Part shown: one piece after another, positions 18,701 through 26,466 of the stretch | How positions within the stretch are numbered: the stretch's first letter is position 1 | Layout of the letters: the number at the start of each line of letters is the position of its first letter | DNA from: Pseudoalteromonas sp. T1lg23B | GTDB taxonomy: Bacteria; Pseudomonadota; Gammaproteobacteria; Enterobacterales; Alteromonadaceae | Direction of reading: 5' to 3' | DNA: 64,000 nt | Assembly (NCBI RefSeq): GCF_002964665.1 | Contig: NZ_PQBZ01000013.1 | Span: 62,001-126,000, forward strand | Made by a program: the position numbers and the translations under genes | Notes under the pieces: model-generated | Told to the model about the DNA's origin: nothing | Database searches by the model: none | Seen by the model: only the letters and a program-made list of their open reading frames with translations

Positions 18701-20185
18701 AACATCTCAGGAGCGAAATATAGCCGTTTCTATCGCACTGGAGATCTCGTGAAATATGATCAACAAGGTAATTTATGGTTTGTTGGTCGTGCTGATAATC
18801 AAATCAAACTGAGAGGTTATCGTATCGAGTTAGGCGAAATTGAACAGCAGATAGCGCACATACCGGGCGTGTCCAAAGCCGTGGTGGTGGCGCACGCTGA
18901 GGAAATGGACAAGCAACTGATTGCCTTTATCAAGCCTACAACTGGGCAGTTGGACGAAACCTTGATTGCCAACATTCGTAACCAGCTCAATGTAACGTTA
19001 CCTAGTTATATGATGCCGGAGCACTTCATCAACTTAACGGAGGTGCCGTTATCAGCCAATGGCAAGGTCAATCAAAAAGCATTGATGGCACAAGTGCAGG
19101 TTGCGCCGCGAGAGATTATCGAACCACATACTGAGGTACAGCAGCAGTTGCAGGCTCTATGGGCGAAGGTGCTAAACAAAGCGCCAAACATGCTCAGCAT
19201 TGATGCAAACTTTTTCAGCAGCGGCGGTCACTCTTTGCTTGTGATTAAGCTATTTAGCGAAATTCGTCAGCAGTTCGGTGACGTATTGAGCGTACACCAG
19301 CTCTATCAGCATCCGACCATTGCTAAACAGGCTAACTACCTAAGCCAAGCGAGTCTGGTTCATCTGAATGAGCAACTGGTTAAGCTTAAAGAGGGGACGC
19401 AGGGACGAATATTTATGATCCACCCAATTGGCGGTGATGTGGCCTGTTATGGGCAGCTCACACAGCAGTTGGCATTGGATTTTGATATCTACGCGATGCA
19501 GCATCCATGCTACATCAGTGAGATGCTAAACCAGTTTGATTCATTACATACTTTGGCACAAAGCTACCTGTCAGAAATAAAGCAAGTACAAGGTGCGGGG
19601 CCATATTACTTACTAGGCTGGTCGTTTGGTGGATTAGTGGCCTTAACCATTGCGCAGCTGCTCGAATCACAGGGAGAGCAGGTTGGCTACGTTGGCTTGA
19701 TTGATACAGTCGTGAAGCACAATGAGTCGGGATGGCAGGACTTTTTACAGGCCTATCAACAAGCGGGATACGCCGAGCACACCCCCAGTCAATATTTACA
19801 ATATTTACAGACACAACCAGAGCTTTGCGCACGGTTTGATAAAGCCTATCAAGTGCAATGGCTTGCTAAACAATGGTCGACAAACAGTGAATGCCGTGTG
19901 GAACGTGTACGCGAAGTGGTGCTACGCAATTTGGCTGCATCACAAAGTGAGGTGACCGAACAAGCAGTGAGCCAACTGTATTACTACGGTGCAACCCAGA
20001 CCAAAACGAGCTTCCCAGACAATAACGCGGTATTTGCGGCACTGAGTAAGCAAAGCATACGTGATTATAGCGTTGATGGTGATCATTTCAGCATTATGCA
20101 AGCGCCTCAATTAACACCACTTGCGGCACAAATCGCTACTGATGTAGCGCAAATACATAACAAGCCAGTTAAGAAGGCACAATAA
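12797..20185 (+). CDS. NRPS, terminal synthetase: TubC - C-A4-T - C-A5-T - TE
   Basis: I chose the ATG at 12797 (2462 residues) because the TubC_N docking domain then aligns with the first residue of the previous synthetase; the frame extends upstream to TTG 12773. Order: docking domain 1-50; C4 with HHIASDG near residue 207; A4 with YTSGSTGQPKG near 683 and pocket residues D-M-Y-Y-Q-A-L-V-V (no code I know); T (Ser 1081); C5 with HHIASDG near 1270; A5 with code D-I-P-R-V-G-H-V-G, almost the same as A3; T (Ser ~2145); thioesterase with HPIGG, GWSFGG (Ser 2276) and DGDH (His 2430). The thioesterase means the assembly line ends here by hydrolysis or cyclization. The stop is one base before the MFS ATG, so the two are probably translationally coupled. 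Confidence 0.95.
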   Translation: MQVVHLVKELNQHGIFPYVEHGKLKTKSKSTQISQDLIAKIKHHKEDLISFLSDARHANAAVNTNVITKLEQGQETRLSYSQQRLWFIDQLEQTSSQYNMTRAIYLRGKLNIEALQRALNEVVSRHEVLRTVYFEDGGEPRHRVTPLQPLSIKNVDLSTLDDTSQECQLQQVMMHEFSKPFDLSSDVMLRLTLVQLAEDYCALLFNVHHIASDGWSMGILTREFVQLYHAYVNDEPSPLPPLPVQYSDYTHWQRSEIQQQRLQAQLDYWTQQLKDIPTTHGLPLDKPRPAQQSFAGQGYTQYIDKSLYQKLLQACQQHDVTLFMLLQCSFALLLGRWSSESKVVMGCPIAGRTQREIEPLIGFFVNTLVFKTDLEENVTFTQLLAQSKDTALRAFTNQDMPFDMLVEQLQPERSMSHSPIFQVMFALQNNDYGELKLPGIEASGIAGEVKHTRFDLELFAGELGDEFVMQWNFATSIFEPKTIQALAQSFTVLLESIVAAPETPIFELSITSANDKATLQQWRAQNQVAHSDFSQGVQHLISQHVQHSADEIALSDGVNQLTYAQLDRCANQFAHALIAQGLQPGDYVGISQQRSVAMIISVLAVLKAGGAYVALDPNYPQERLSYISQDSGIKILICDDLSRWQALQTQITVLDANDTDYQHYPNTTPSVDINGQTPAYVIYTSGSTGQPKGTVLSHQVLENLMNSQFARYKNIAQKLPTLQYSTLNFDMAIYEIMTALCSGSQLVVVDEATRQSLPDLLEVIVRQQIGCLYLPTAMLVSFCEYVTDQALHLPSLKVLQVAGEALKIYPQVRAFFAQHRHCQLLNLYGPSETHVVTDYALQGDVKTWPLYPSIGKPIHNASAYIMDSNLSEVPIGCVGELYISGPCLADKYINRDELTAERFIYHPQNPQQRMYRTGDLVRYVDDGHIEYLGRADEQVKIRGFRVEPQEIEQQLLQTNLLKAAVVTTVELANELHIVAYVTVLDATTDAAMIKAKLKASLPEYLVPSHIQVMDKFALTANGKVDKRALPAPNLGDVVISEYVAANTPTEQVVQRLWCELLNLNEQQVSCVVSFFDLGGHSLLAMRLSNAIRRELDVEVPVRVLFVYETIAAIAKYIDELEAHGSLSRITPIGRDQPLPLSFSQQRLWFVDQLNGSSAQYNLPLALELTGPLDEAGLQQSFTALVARHEVLRTTYQMQDGEAIQCIHAPQPVTIEHHNLASVPESQQHDAVFDVLHKQIAVDFDLAQSLMIRVSLIHLSDEHHVLLVVMHHIASDGWSLGLVADEISRFYQQWRQQGQCVVTPLALQYADYAAWQRQHLSEGLIAPQLSYWQEQLADIPQVHSLPLDQPRPVKPSYRGDTVTIAYDEQLSSTISELAQQHNVTLFMLLQSVYALVVSRWSNEADIVIGSPIAGRHHHEVEDLLGFFVNTLMFRHQIDGQSRFTDVLQQARSTTLNAFAHQDVPFEMLVEQLQPERSISHAPLCQLMFLMQNNRQANWELEGVTARPIAGQAQTIKHDLSLSVMETEQGLRLNWSYAKDLFNRQTVERLADSFTALLNDVLAAPHKPVNQLNILGQQAQQQLNQWNDTAQDYALDKTLDAMIAQTAQQMPNAIALQQGALQISYEQLDQITDRIACYLQHQGIGRGDHVGVYTPRHPFFIVGLLGALKAGAAYVPIEISSTAERIATIHDDAQLKCILTMDSLSVNCPQQHSHLLLLDECMQQNWLDTFNDNQANMSDSSDIAYVCYTSGSTGKPKGVEVSHRGVVDYCQNAMRSYYRDSDNLSGSMVITSLAFDITVPALYLPLLNGHCVDFCPEQEALPEFAQMMVKRQSNALVRMTPMHGEALLSLLPEDFISTSSHCFVIGGEAFPIELAQRLTRVFPNAQIYNHYGPTETVVGCAMYDVSANLATLHNGLPIGKAMGNTELYVLDSNQAITPAGVVGELYIGGEGVAKGYLNNPELSAEKFVELNISGAKYSRFYRTGDLVKYDQQGNLWFVGRADNQIKLRGYRIELGEIEQQIAHIPGVSKAVVVAHAEEMDKQLIAFIKPTTGQLDETLIANIRNQLNVTLPSYMMPEHFINLTEVPLSANGKVNQKALMAQVQVAPREIIEPHTEVQQQLQALWAKVLNKAPNMLSIDANFFSSGGHSLLVIKLFSEIRQQFGDVLSVHQLYQHPTIAKQANYLSQASLVHLNEQLVKLKEGTQGRIFMIHPIGGDVACYGQLTQQLALDFDIYAMQHPCYISEMLNQFDSLHTLAQSYLSEIKQVQGAGPYYLLGWSFGGLVALTIAQLLESQGEQVGYVGLIDTVVKHNESGWQDFLQAYQQAGYAEHTPSQYLQYLQTQPELCARFDKAYQVQWLAKQWSTNSECRVERVREVVLRNLAASQSEVTEQAVSQLYYYGATQTKTSFPDNNAVFAALSKQSIRDYSVDGDHFSIMQAPQLTPLAAQIATDVAQIHNKPVKKAQ

Positions 20186-20186
20186 A

Positions 20187-21560
20187 ATGGAAATAAAACA
20201 AACGGCAACCCAAGCAGAGTTGCTTGATGCGCAACCCAGAAACGAATCTGTAGATGAACTGAAACAGTGTCCTGACTTTTTGAGGATCTGGAAGGGCCAA
20301 GCTATTTCTGTCTTTGGCAGTCAGATGGTGGCATTTGCTTTTAGTATTTGGGTTTATCAACAAACGCAGTCACTGTTGCAATTCGGCGGCATTATCGTTG
20401 CGCAACTATTACCAACGCTTTTTTTAGCGCCCGTCGCTGGTGTGCTATGCGACCGCTTTTCACGACGTAACATTATGATGGGCTGTCAGTTTGCACTGAC
20501 ACTCGCTTCGGCGGTGTTGTGTGTACTGGCATTCAGGAATGAATTAAATGTAACGGCAATCATGATGATGTCACCGATCATTTCTTCGTTTGGCTCGGTG
20601 CATCAAATTGCTTACACCGCTTCAATTTCTCAGTTAGTGCCGAAAAATTTATATGCCAAAGCCAACGGGTATGTGCAATCGAGCATTCACTTTAGTGCTG
20701 TACTAATTCCACTGATAGCTGTGGGACTACTAGAAACGATTGGCATTGCGCTGATTATTTTGGCCAGTATCGCAACGTATCTACTATCAACACTGACTTT
20801 GGTCTTTTCAACGTTACCTTATCGAGGTGAGAGTTCTCAGGTAGCGACACAAGAGAAAGCAGCTATCTTCAATCTACGTTCAGAGGTATTAGGCGTGTTG
20901 TTTAAGGATAAGAACGTTTTGATCCTAATAACATTTTTGTCGCTTATCTCATTTTTAAATGGTGTGGTAATGGTACTGTTTAGACCGATGATTTTAACTA
21001 CCATGTCATCTATTGCGTTGGGCTGGATAGTCACCTTGGCGGGTTTCGCAGGTCTAATGGGCGCATTAATGGCGGGGAAACTCGCGGCACGCAATAACCG
21101 TATTCAGGTGTTATTTGTGGCAACCGTCACGTCAGGTATCACGATGGTGTTGTGTGGTGCACTGACCAACGCATGGGGAATCGCCATTTTAGTGTTTATT
21201 TACTCTTTGTTTGCACCCATTGGCACTGTGGTTGCGCAAACAATTTTGCAAACTATCACCGTACCAGAAGTACAAGGACGCGTATTTGCTGCCCGCGCTT
21301 TCTTTGCCACGGTGGCTATGCTGTTTGCCGTCACTTTAGCCCCGGTAGGTGCTGAGCTATTTTTGGAGCCAAGCATGATGCCAGGTGGGATGTTAGCTAA
21401 TTTACTCGGGGATGTTATTGGTACAGGACCTGGGCGAGGAATGGGTCTGGTCTTTGTCTTATGTGGATTAACCATGTTCTCCATTATTGCGATCTTAAGT
21501 GCGATGGGCGCCTTTAGACGGTTGCAATCGCAAATGAGCCAACATTTTGAAAACAAATAA
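20187..21560 (+). CDS. MFS exporter (EntS/MFS_3-like) of the NRPS cluster
   Basis: This 457-residue inner-membrane protein has about 12 hydrophobic segments and the MFS motif A region GVLCDRFSRRN between helices 2 and 3. The fold and length fit the MFS_3 drug/siderophore exporter group that includes EntS. The first ~35 residues are polar and cytosolic. It starts one base after the NRPS stop codon, with its ribosome-binding site (AAGG) inside the NRPS 3' end, so it belongs to the same transcription unit. Its likely role is to move the finished peptide, or an inactive precursor, across the inner membrane (inferred from position). Family is certain, substrate unknown. Confidence 0.9.
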   Translation: MEIKQTATQAELLDAQPRNESVDELKQCPDFLRIWKGQAISVFGSQMVAFAFSIWVYQQTQSLLQFGGIIVAQLLPTLFLAPVAGVLCDRFSRRNIMMGCQFALTLASAVLCVLAFRNELNVTAIMMMSPIISSFGSVHQIAYTASISQLVPKNLYAKANGYVQSSIHFSAVLIPLIAVGLLETIGIALIILASIATYLLSTLTLVFSTLPYRGESSQVATQEKAAIFNLRSEVLGVLFKDKNVLILITFLSLISFLNGVVMVLFRPMILTTMSSIALGWIVTLAGFAGLMGALMAGKLAARNNRIQVLFVATVTSGITMVLCGALTNAWGIAILVFIYSLFAPIGTVVAQTILQTITVPEVQGRVFAARAFFATVAMLFAVTLAPVGAELFLEPSMMPGGMLANLLGDVIGTGPGRGMGLVFVLCGLTMFSIIAILSAMGAFRRLQSQMSQHFENK

Positions 21561-21596
21561 TAATTACGAATGATTGAGAATTAAGGAGTCAGTGAC

Positions 21597-22520
21597 ATGA
21601 TAGATGAACGAATATTAAAGAATATTCCGGGATTGGACAAAGGCAAAACAGTTGCTTGCATCGATGCTAAAGACATGGACGCAAAAACATTCGCCAAAAA
21701 GTTTGTAAACACCAATACACCGGTACTGATCAAAGGTGGTTTGAAACACTGGCCTGCCTATGAAAAATGGCCTCAGCCAGGCTATTTGGAAGAAGCGGGT
21801 AAAGACAGTGAAGTGAACTACTATCGACACATGAACTTTTCCAGTGACAGTTCGATGAAAGCCAGCGCCAAAAAACATAATTTTGCGCAAGCACTCAGCG
21901 AAATGCGTTCAGGTTTAGATGAAGTGCTATTTGCACCCGTTAGTTTCAAAGCCGAAGGGTTCAAAAAACTACAACAAGATATGACGGGCTTTCCGTTTAT
22001 CAAAAACAAACCAAAGCCGCTGGCTTACCCTGATGCGCGTATGTTCGTGTACAAAGGTGCAGGCTCAAACTGGCATTTACATGTGCTTGATGAAACGTTG
22101 ATGTGTCAGATCCATGGTAATAAGCGCGTTGCACTATTCTCATCAGATGATGGTAACTATGAAGAGCTGAAAAATATCTTCTATTCGGATGCCTTACTCA
22201 AGGATGAAAACTGTATGCAGCACCTTGCGGACAAAATTGAACCATTTGTGGTCGATGTAGAAGCAGGCGATACCTTATATATTCCACCAAATTGGTGGCA
22301 CGGAGTGCAACCAACCGATCATGAAGTGGGTATGACTATCCCTTATTGCTGGCGTTCTCCTTATCACAAAATCTCGAACCTAAGATACCCAGCGATCCGA
22401 GATTTATACAAAGACGCGTTCAAAAGGCCTGGATTGCCGATGCTGGTTGTTCCTTTCTATGGGCTGCTTACTTTGTTTGCGCAGTGTATTTACCGTACAA
22501 AATTACTGGCAGGTAGATAA
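21597..22520 (+). CDS. Cupin_8/JmjC-like protein, putative Fe(II)/2-oxoglutarate oxygenase
   Basis: 307 residues, start ATG with AAGGAG eight bases upstream. The fold is recognisable from 'TPVLIKGGLKHWPAYEKW' near residue 40, the QIHGNKRVALF strand after the first metal motif, and GDTLYIPPNWWHGV with distal His 235. In JmjC/FIH-like hydroxylases the first motif is HxD/E; here the segment is W-H160-L-H162-V-L-D165-E, so neither His has Asp two residues on. The metal site is therefore rearranged or uses H-x-H or H..D, and activity is uncertain. A hydrophobic stretch near residues 280-300 could touch the membrane. Lying between exporter and peptidase genes, it may tailor an amino acid or the peptide, for example by beta-hydroxylation (inference). 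The stop codon overlaps the next start. Confidence 0.82.
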   Translation: MIDERILKNIPGLDKGKTVACIDAKDMDAKTFAKKFVNTNTPVLIKGGLKHWPAYEKWPQPGYLEEAGKDSEVNYYRHMNFSSDSSMKASAKKHNFAQALSEMRSGLDEVLFAPVSFKAEGFKKLQQDMTGFPFIKNKPKPLAYPDARMFVYKGAGSNWHLHVLDETLMCQIHGNKRVALFSSDDGNYEELKNIFYSDALLKDENCMQHLADKIEPFVVDVEAGDTLYIPPNWWHGVQPTDHEVGMTIPYCWRSPYHKISNLRYPAIRDLYKDAFKRPGLPMLVVPFYGLLTLFAQCIYRTKLLAGR

Positions 22521-24331
22521 TGATGAATCGTTGGTTGCTAATTTTATTGACACTCATTTATTTGTTGTTTGCTAAAAGCTCATATGCGCAAACGGCAACA
22601 CTTGAAATGAAAGTTAATCAAGTACTGACACAGGAAGGGTTAGTCGGGGCGAGCTGGGCATTGGTTGACGGTGAAAAAAGCTATTTGGGAGCAAGCGGGT
22701 TTAGCAACCAGCGAGAACAAACAAAGTTAACAATCCAACATAAGACTCATGTGGGGTCAATAACCAAAACGGTAATGGCAACGGGGGTGTTGGCCTTAGT
22801 ATCTGCTGGTAAATTGCAGTTAGATGCAAAAGTGAGCGATATACTGCCAGATCTTAATTTGGTGAATCCATGGCAAGACACGCACCCAGTCACGGTGGCC
22901 CATCTGCTGGATCATACCGCGGGTATCCAAGATGCTAGATTCTGGCACTTGGTTAACACGCAAGCCAGAGCTGATTCTCCATTGAATACGGTTTTTAACA
23001 AGGATGCAGACTTACTGGAAGTGAAAGTCAAACCGGGTTCACAGTTCGCCTATTCTAACCTCGGTTACAATTTACTAGCGATGGTTATTGAGACCGCAAC
23101 AGGCTTACGTTACGAGGAGGTGCTGCGGTTATATCTGTTGGAGCCGTTAAAAATGTTCGACAGTACCATGGCTTTTACCAGTCAAAGTGGACCATTTACG
23201 GATGAGAGACTCACCTATGGTCATTTAGATCATGGCCAGCTATTTGCGGCGGTGCCTAGCTATTTACGTGCAGCGGGGCAATTTACCACCACCGTCTCTG
23301 ATATGGAAAAATTTATACGGTTCTTACTGAGTGATGGTCTCCAAGATGGCCAAGTCGTGGTAGACGCTGATTTGCTCGCTATGATGGGACAGCCCGCAGA
23401 GGTAGCCTCATATCAGGCTGGTTTACACATGGGGGGCAGCAAAGGCTTATGGCGTCGAGATAGAAACCAAACGTTAGGTTTGTGTCATGGCGGAAATACC
23501 GCAGGATTTAAAGGCATGTTGTGCCTGTATCCAGAACAAAACAAAGCATTTTTCGTGATGGTCAATACCGACAGTGAAACGGCTAATTACGAGCGGCTGA
23601 ATAAATTAATGGTCGAGGAGCTGCAAGTTACAAGCCCTGAGGCCACAACGCATCAAGCTTTTGATGCATCCGATTGGTATGGGTGGTATGCCCCGACCAT
23701 TTATCGTTATGGAAATTTTACTTATCTAGACAAAATATTTAGCACCTATGTGCTCAAACCACAGGGTGAGAATTTAGTCTTTAGTAGCATGCAATCCTCG
23801 CCGGACGTGTTAAGCCCTTTAGGAAGTGGACTGTATGTCGCCCAGCAGCGTGTATCTCCCTCGCATGTATTGATGCGTGCAGCGGATGGTACGCCCATGA
23901 TCAGCAATGGTTTTAGTACCTACAAAATGGTGAAGAAGACGAGCGCCATAGGCTTGGGGATAAGCTTGGTGCTAGGGCTATTAGGGGCTGTTTATATTTT
24001 CTTTTATGGTGGCTATGTGTTCGTGAAGCGTTTTTCTAAGCTCGCTCAAGAACCAATGGCGATTGCATTTACCATGTACTTTGCCTTTTTGCTCCCCGTA
24101 CCATTTTTTATCAATCAATCCTTCATTCATATCGGCGATATCAACGCCGCCAGTGTGTTGCTGGCATTGGCGTCTGTTTTTGCACCCTTTGTTTGTGTCA
24201 TTGCGAGTGTTCAACACGTTCGCCAAAAGCGGACCAATAGATTGAATTTAGTGATGCTAGCAGCCTTCATACAGTGGATGTTGGTGATGGGGTATTGGGG
24301 GCTCATACCCATGACTTTGTGGAATGTATAA
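22520..24331 (+). CDS. Periplasmic S12 serine peptidase (beta-lactamase class C family) with C-terminal membrane helices
   Basis: 603 residues. A signal peptide/anchor covers residues 1-23 (ends SSYAQ). The catalytic domain has S80-I-T-K83 (SxxK), Y178-S-N180 (YxN) and H323-G-G in place of KTG, the full S12 triad set. About four hydrophobic helices follow from residue ~475 (TSAIGLGISLVLGLL..., then three more). This order of signal peptide, S12 domain and C-terminal membrane helices is that of ClbP, XcnG and ZmaM, the peptidases that remove an N-acyl-D-amino-acid cap from colibactin, xenocoumacin and zwittermicin precursors in the periplasm. ClbP is described with three such helices; here I count four. 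A role in maturation or self-resistance is inferred from layout and context. It overlaps the cupin stop (TAATG). Confidence 0.88.
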   Translation: MMNRWLLILLTLIYLLFAKSSYAQTATLEMKVNQVLTQEGLVGASWALVDGEKSYLGASGFSNQREQTKLTIQHKTHVGSITKTVMATGVLALVSAGKLQLDAKVSDILPDLNLVNPWQDTHPVTVAHLLDHTAGIQDARFWHLVNTQARADSPLNTVFNKDADLLEVKVKPGSQFAYSNLGYNLLAMVIETATGLRYEEVLRLYLLEPLKMFDSTMAFTSQSGPFTDERLTYGHLDHGQLFAAVPSYLRAAGQFTTTVSDMEKFIRFLLSDGLQDGQVVVDADLLAMMGQPAEVASYQAGLHMGGSKGLWRRDRNQTLGLCHGGNTAGFKGMLCLYPEQNKAFFVMVNTDSETANYERLNKLMVEELQVTSPEATTHQAFDASDWYGWYAPTIYRYGNFTYLDKIFSTYVLKPQGENLVFSSMQSSPDVLSPLGSGLYVAQQRVSPSHVLMRAADGTPMISNGFSTYKMVKKTSAIGLGISLVLGLLGAVYIFFYGGYVFVKRFSKLAQEPMAIAFTMYFAFLLPVPFFINQSFIHIGDINAASVLLALASVFAPFVCVIASVQHVRQKRTNRLNLVMLAAFIQWMLVMGYWGLIPMTLWNV

Positions 24332-24434
24332 ACAAGCACAAGAGTAAAAATTCAATAGCGGCTGTAAAGGTATGTGACGTATCGAACATAGACAGCCATT
24401 GCTCATTATCAAGTTATTTTTTAGAGAGAAATAA

Positions 24435-25685
24435 ATGGATATTAAATTAGAACAGAAGAAAAAGCGCAAAATAAAAGCGCAGTGGTTTATTCCTGTCATT
24501 GGTTTGGCTTTGTATTTTTTGCTTAAGCCCTTGTTCGGGGATGCGTCCTATGTGGTGGATACCAAGACCCTACGTACGGCAACGGTTAAGCAGGATAAAT
24601 TTGAGGTGTTGGTGCGCAGTAACGGTGAACTAAGACCTAAAGAGTTTCAACGCATCTCTGCACAGGTAAGTGGTGTGGTTGACCGCGTGCTGGTTGACGC
24701 TGGTGATACGGTACAAGCAGGTCAGGTATTGGTGCAACTGAGTAACCCGTTACTGATGCGAGAAATGGAACAAGCAGAGTTGGAATATCAACAAGCAAAA
24801 TCAGAGGCGTTTGCGAGCCAGAAATCACAAGAATCTGAATTTCTTGCGTTGCAATCTGAAGCACTGCTTGCAGAGCTTGCTTATCAAAGCAACATGCTAA
24901 AGCTGGATGCAGAGCGTGACCTTATCGCAAACCACCCTGGTATTGTGTCGCAAATTGACCACCAACGTACGATTTTCTCTGTGGACGAACAGAAACAAAT
25001 TATGGGAGTGTTTAAAAAGCGTATAGCCAAGATGGAAGAAATTATGAGTGCGAGACGCGATGCTGATTCTGCTCGAATTTCAAATCTTAAAAACGCGTTA
25101 GATCATGCCAAACAGCAGGTTGATAGATTACAAGTGAGAGCGCGTACGAAAGGTGTAGTTCAAGGTATGGACTTAGAACCTGGCCAAGAACTGAGTATTG
25201 GTACTTTGGTGGCGCGAGTAGCGGATGACACGCAATTGATAGCAGAGCTACAAGTTCAAGAGCTGCAAGTACAAAGCGTCAGACAAGGCCAGCCGGTGAT
25301 GATTGATACACGTAAAAACCAAATCAGAGGCGAAGTAACTCGTATTCATCCATCGGTCACCAATGGCATGGTGCAGGTGGATGTCAAACTATTAGATGAA
25401 CTGCCGCCTGAGGCGCGTATCGCTTTAAGTATTGAAGGTTCAATCACCACACTCTCTTTTGATAAAGCAATGTTTGTACAGCGTCCGGCACATGTGCAAC
25501 CAAACGCGGTCGTGGGGATTTACAAAATCAATAAAGACAGTCAACAAGCTGAGCGCATTCAAGTTGAAGTGGGGCAGTCATCCGTCAAATTTATACAGGT
25601 ACTTGAAGGCCTCAATGAGGGGGATGAAATCATTGTGTCAGATACCTCCAGCTATGCAGAGCACCAAATGGTGTATCTCAATTAA
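24435..25685 (+). CDS. HlyD/MacA-type periplasmic adaptor
   Basis: 416 residues, with AGAGAG before the ATG. A basic N-terminus and one membrane helix (~residues 17-36) anchor it in the inner membrane. A biotinyl-lipoyl-like half motif (ISAQVSGVVDRVLVDAGDTVQAGQ) lies at ~74-97, a long alpha-hairpin coiled coil at ~110-235, and the second lipoyl half (VQGMDLEPGQELSIGTLV) at ~245, followed by beta-barrel and membrane-proximal parts. It is the membrane fusion protein of the ABC set that follows. No outer-membrane factor is encoded nearby, so a general TolC is presumed. The 103-base gap after the peptidase gene shows no clear terminator. Confidence 0.9.
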   Translation: MDIKLEQKKKRKIKAQWFIPVIGLALYFLLKPLFGDASYVVDTKTLRTATVKQDKFEVLVRSNGELRPKEFQRISAQVSGVVDRVLVDAGDTVQAGQVLVQLSNPLLMREMEQAELEYQQAKSEAFASQKSQESEFLALQSEALLAELAYQSNMLKLDAERDLIANHPGIVSQIDHQRTIFSVDEQKQIMGVFKKRIAKMEEIMSARRDADSARISNLKNALDHAKQQVDRLQVRARTKGVVQGMDLEPGQELSIGTLVARVADDTQLIAELQVQELQVQSVRQGQPVMIDTRKNQIRGEVTRIHPSVTNGMVQVDVKLLDELPPEARIALSIEGSITTLSFDKAMFVQRPAHVQPNAVVGIYKINKDSQQAERIQVEVGQSSVKFIQVLEGLNEGDEIIVSDTSSYAEHQMVYLN

Positions 25686-25722
25686 TTAATTTTGCATTTT
25701 TTAAAACATATTAGGAGTTGTT

Positions 25723-26466
25723 ATGACAAAGGCAGTGATCGAGCTCAACAATATTTATAAATCATTTCGTACAGATGATGTAGAAACGCATGCTTTAACA
25801 GATATTAGTTTAACCATTAACGAGGGCGAATTTGTGTCTTTCACCGGCCCTTCTGGTAGTGGTAAGTCAACATTATTATCAATTCTGGGTCTACTTGATG
25901 AGGTGTCTTCGGGCACCTTCAAAATCTGTGGAATCGATGTTACTCATTTGGATAGAGATCAACGCGCAGGTGTGAGAAATCAACAAATTGGCTTCATTTT
26001 CCAGTCGTTTAATCTAATCAGTGATTTAACGGTAGAAGAAAACGTTATGCTGCCACTGAGCTACCAAAAAGATGTGCCTCACGCGCAAGCTAAACGTATG
26101 GCAGCTGAAGTACTCAAAAAAGTAAATATGGAACATCGACTCAACCACTTTCCATCGCAGCTGTCAGGTGGACAGCAACAAAGGGTGGCGATAGCACGTG
26201 CGTTGGTTAACAAACCCTCTTTGATTTTAGCTGATGAACCCACAGGTAACTTGGACTCAACAAACGCGACGGCAGTGATGGAGATTTTGCACCAATTGCA
26301 CCAAGAAGGTAGCACCATCTGTATGGTAACTCATGACCCTCGTTCATTAGACAATGTCAGTCGCAATGTGGAAATATTAGATGGTCAAATTAGATTGCCA
26401 AGCAATGCATCTAATGAGCAAGGCTCAGATAAGAAACAGTCAGAAGGAGCAGCAGTATGTATGTGA
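25723..26466 (+). CDS. MacB/LolD-type ABC transporter ATPase
   Basis: 247 residues, AGGAG seven bases before ATG. Walker A GPSGSGKST (~residue 43), signature LSGGQQQR (~147) and Walker B LILADEPTGNLD (~166) are intact, with H-loop MVTHDP. It is of the MacB/LolD/FtsE group that works with FtsX-like permeases by mechanotransmission rather than moving substrate through the membrane. The last ten bases overlap the permease start (TATGTATGTGA), indicating coupled translation. Confidence 0.94.
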   Translation: MTKAVIELNNIYKSFRTDDVETHALTDISLTINEGEFVSFTGPSGSGKSTLLSILGLLDEVSSGTFKICGIDVTHLDRDQRAGVRNQQIGFIFQSFNLISDLTVEENVMLPLSYQKDVPHAQAKRMAAEVLKKVNMEHRLNHFPSQLSGGQQQRVAIARALVNKPSLILADEPTGNLDSTNATAVMEILHQLHQEGSTICMVTHDPRSLDNVSRNVEILDGQIRLPSNASNEQGSDKKQSEGAAVCM

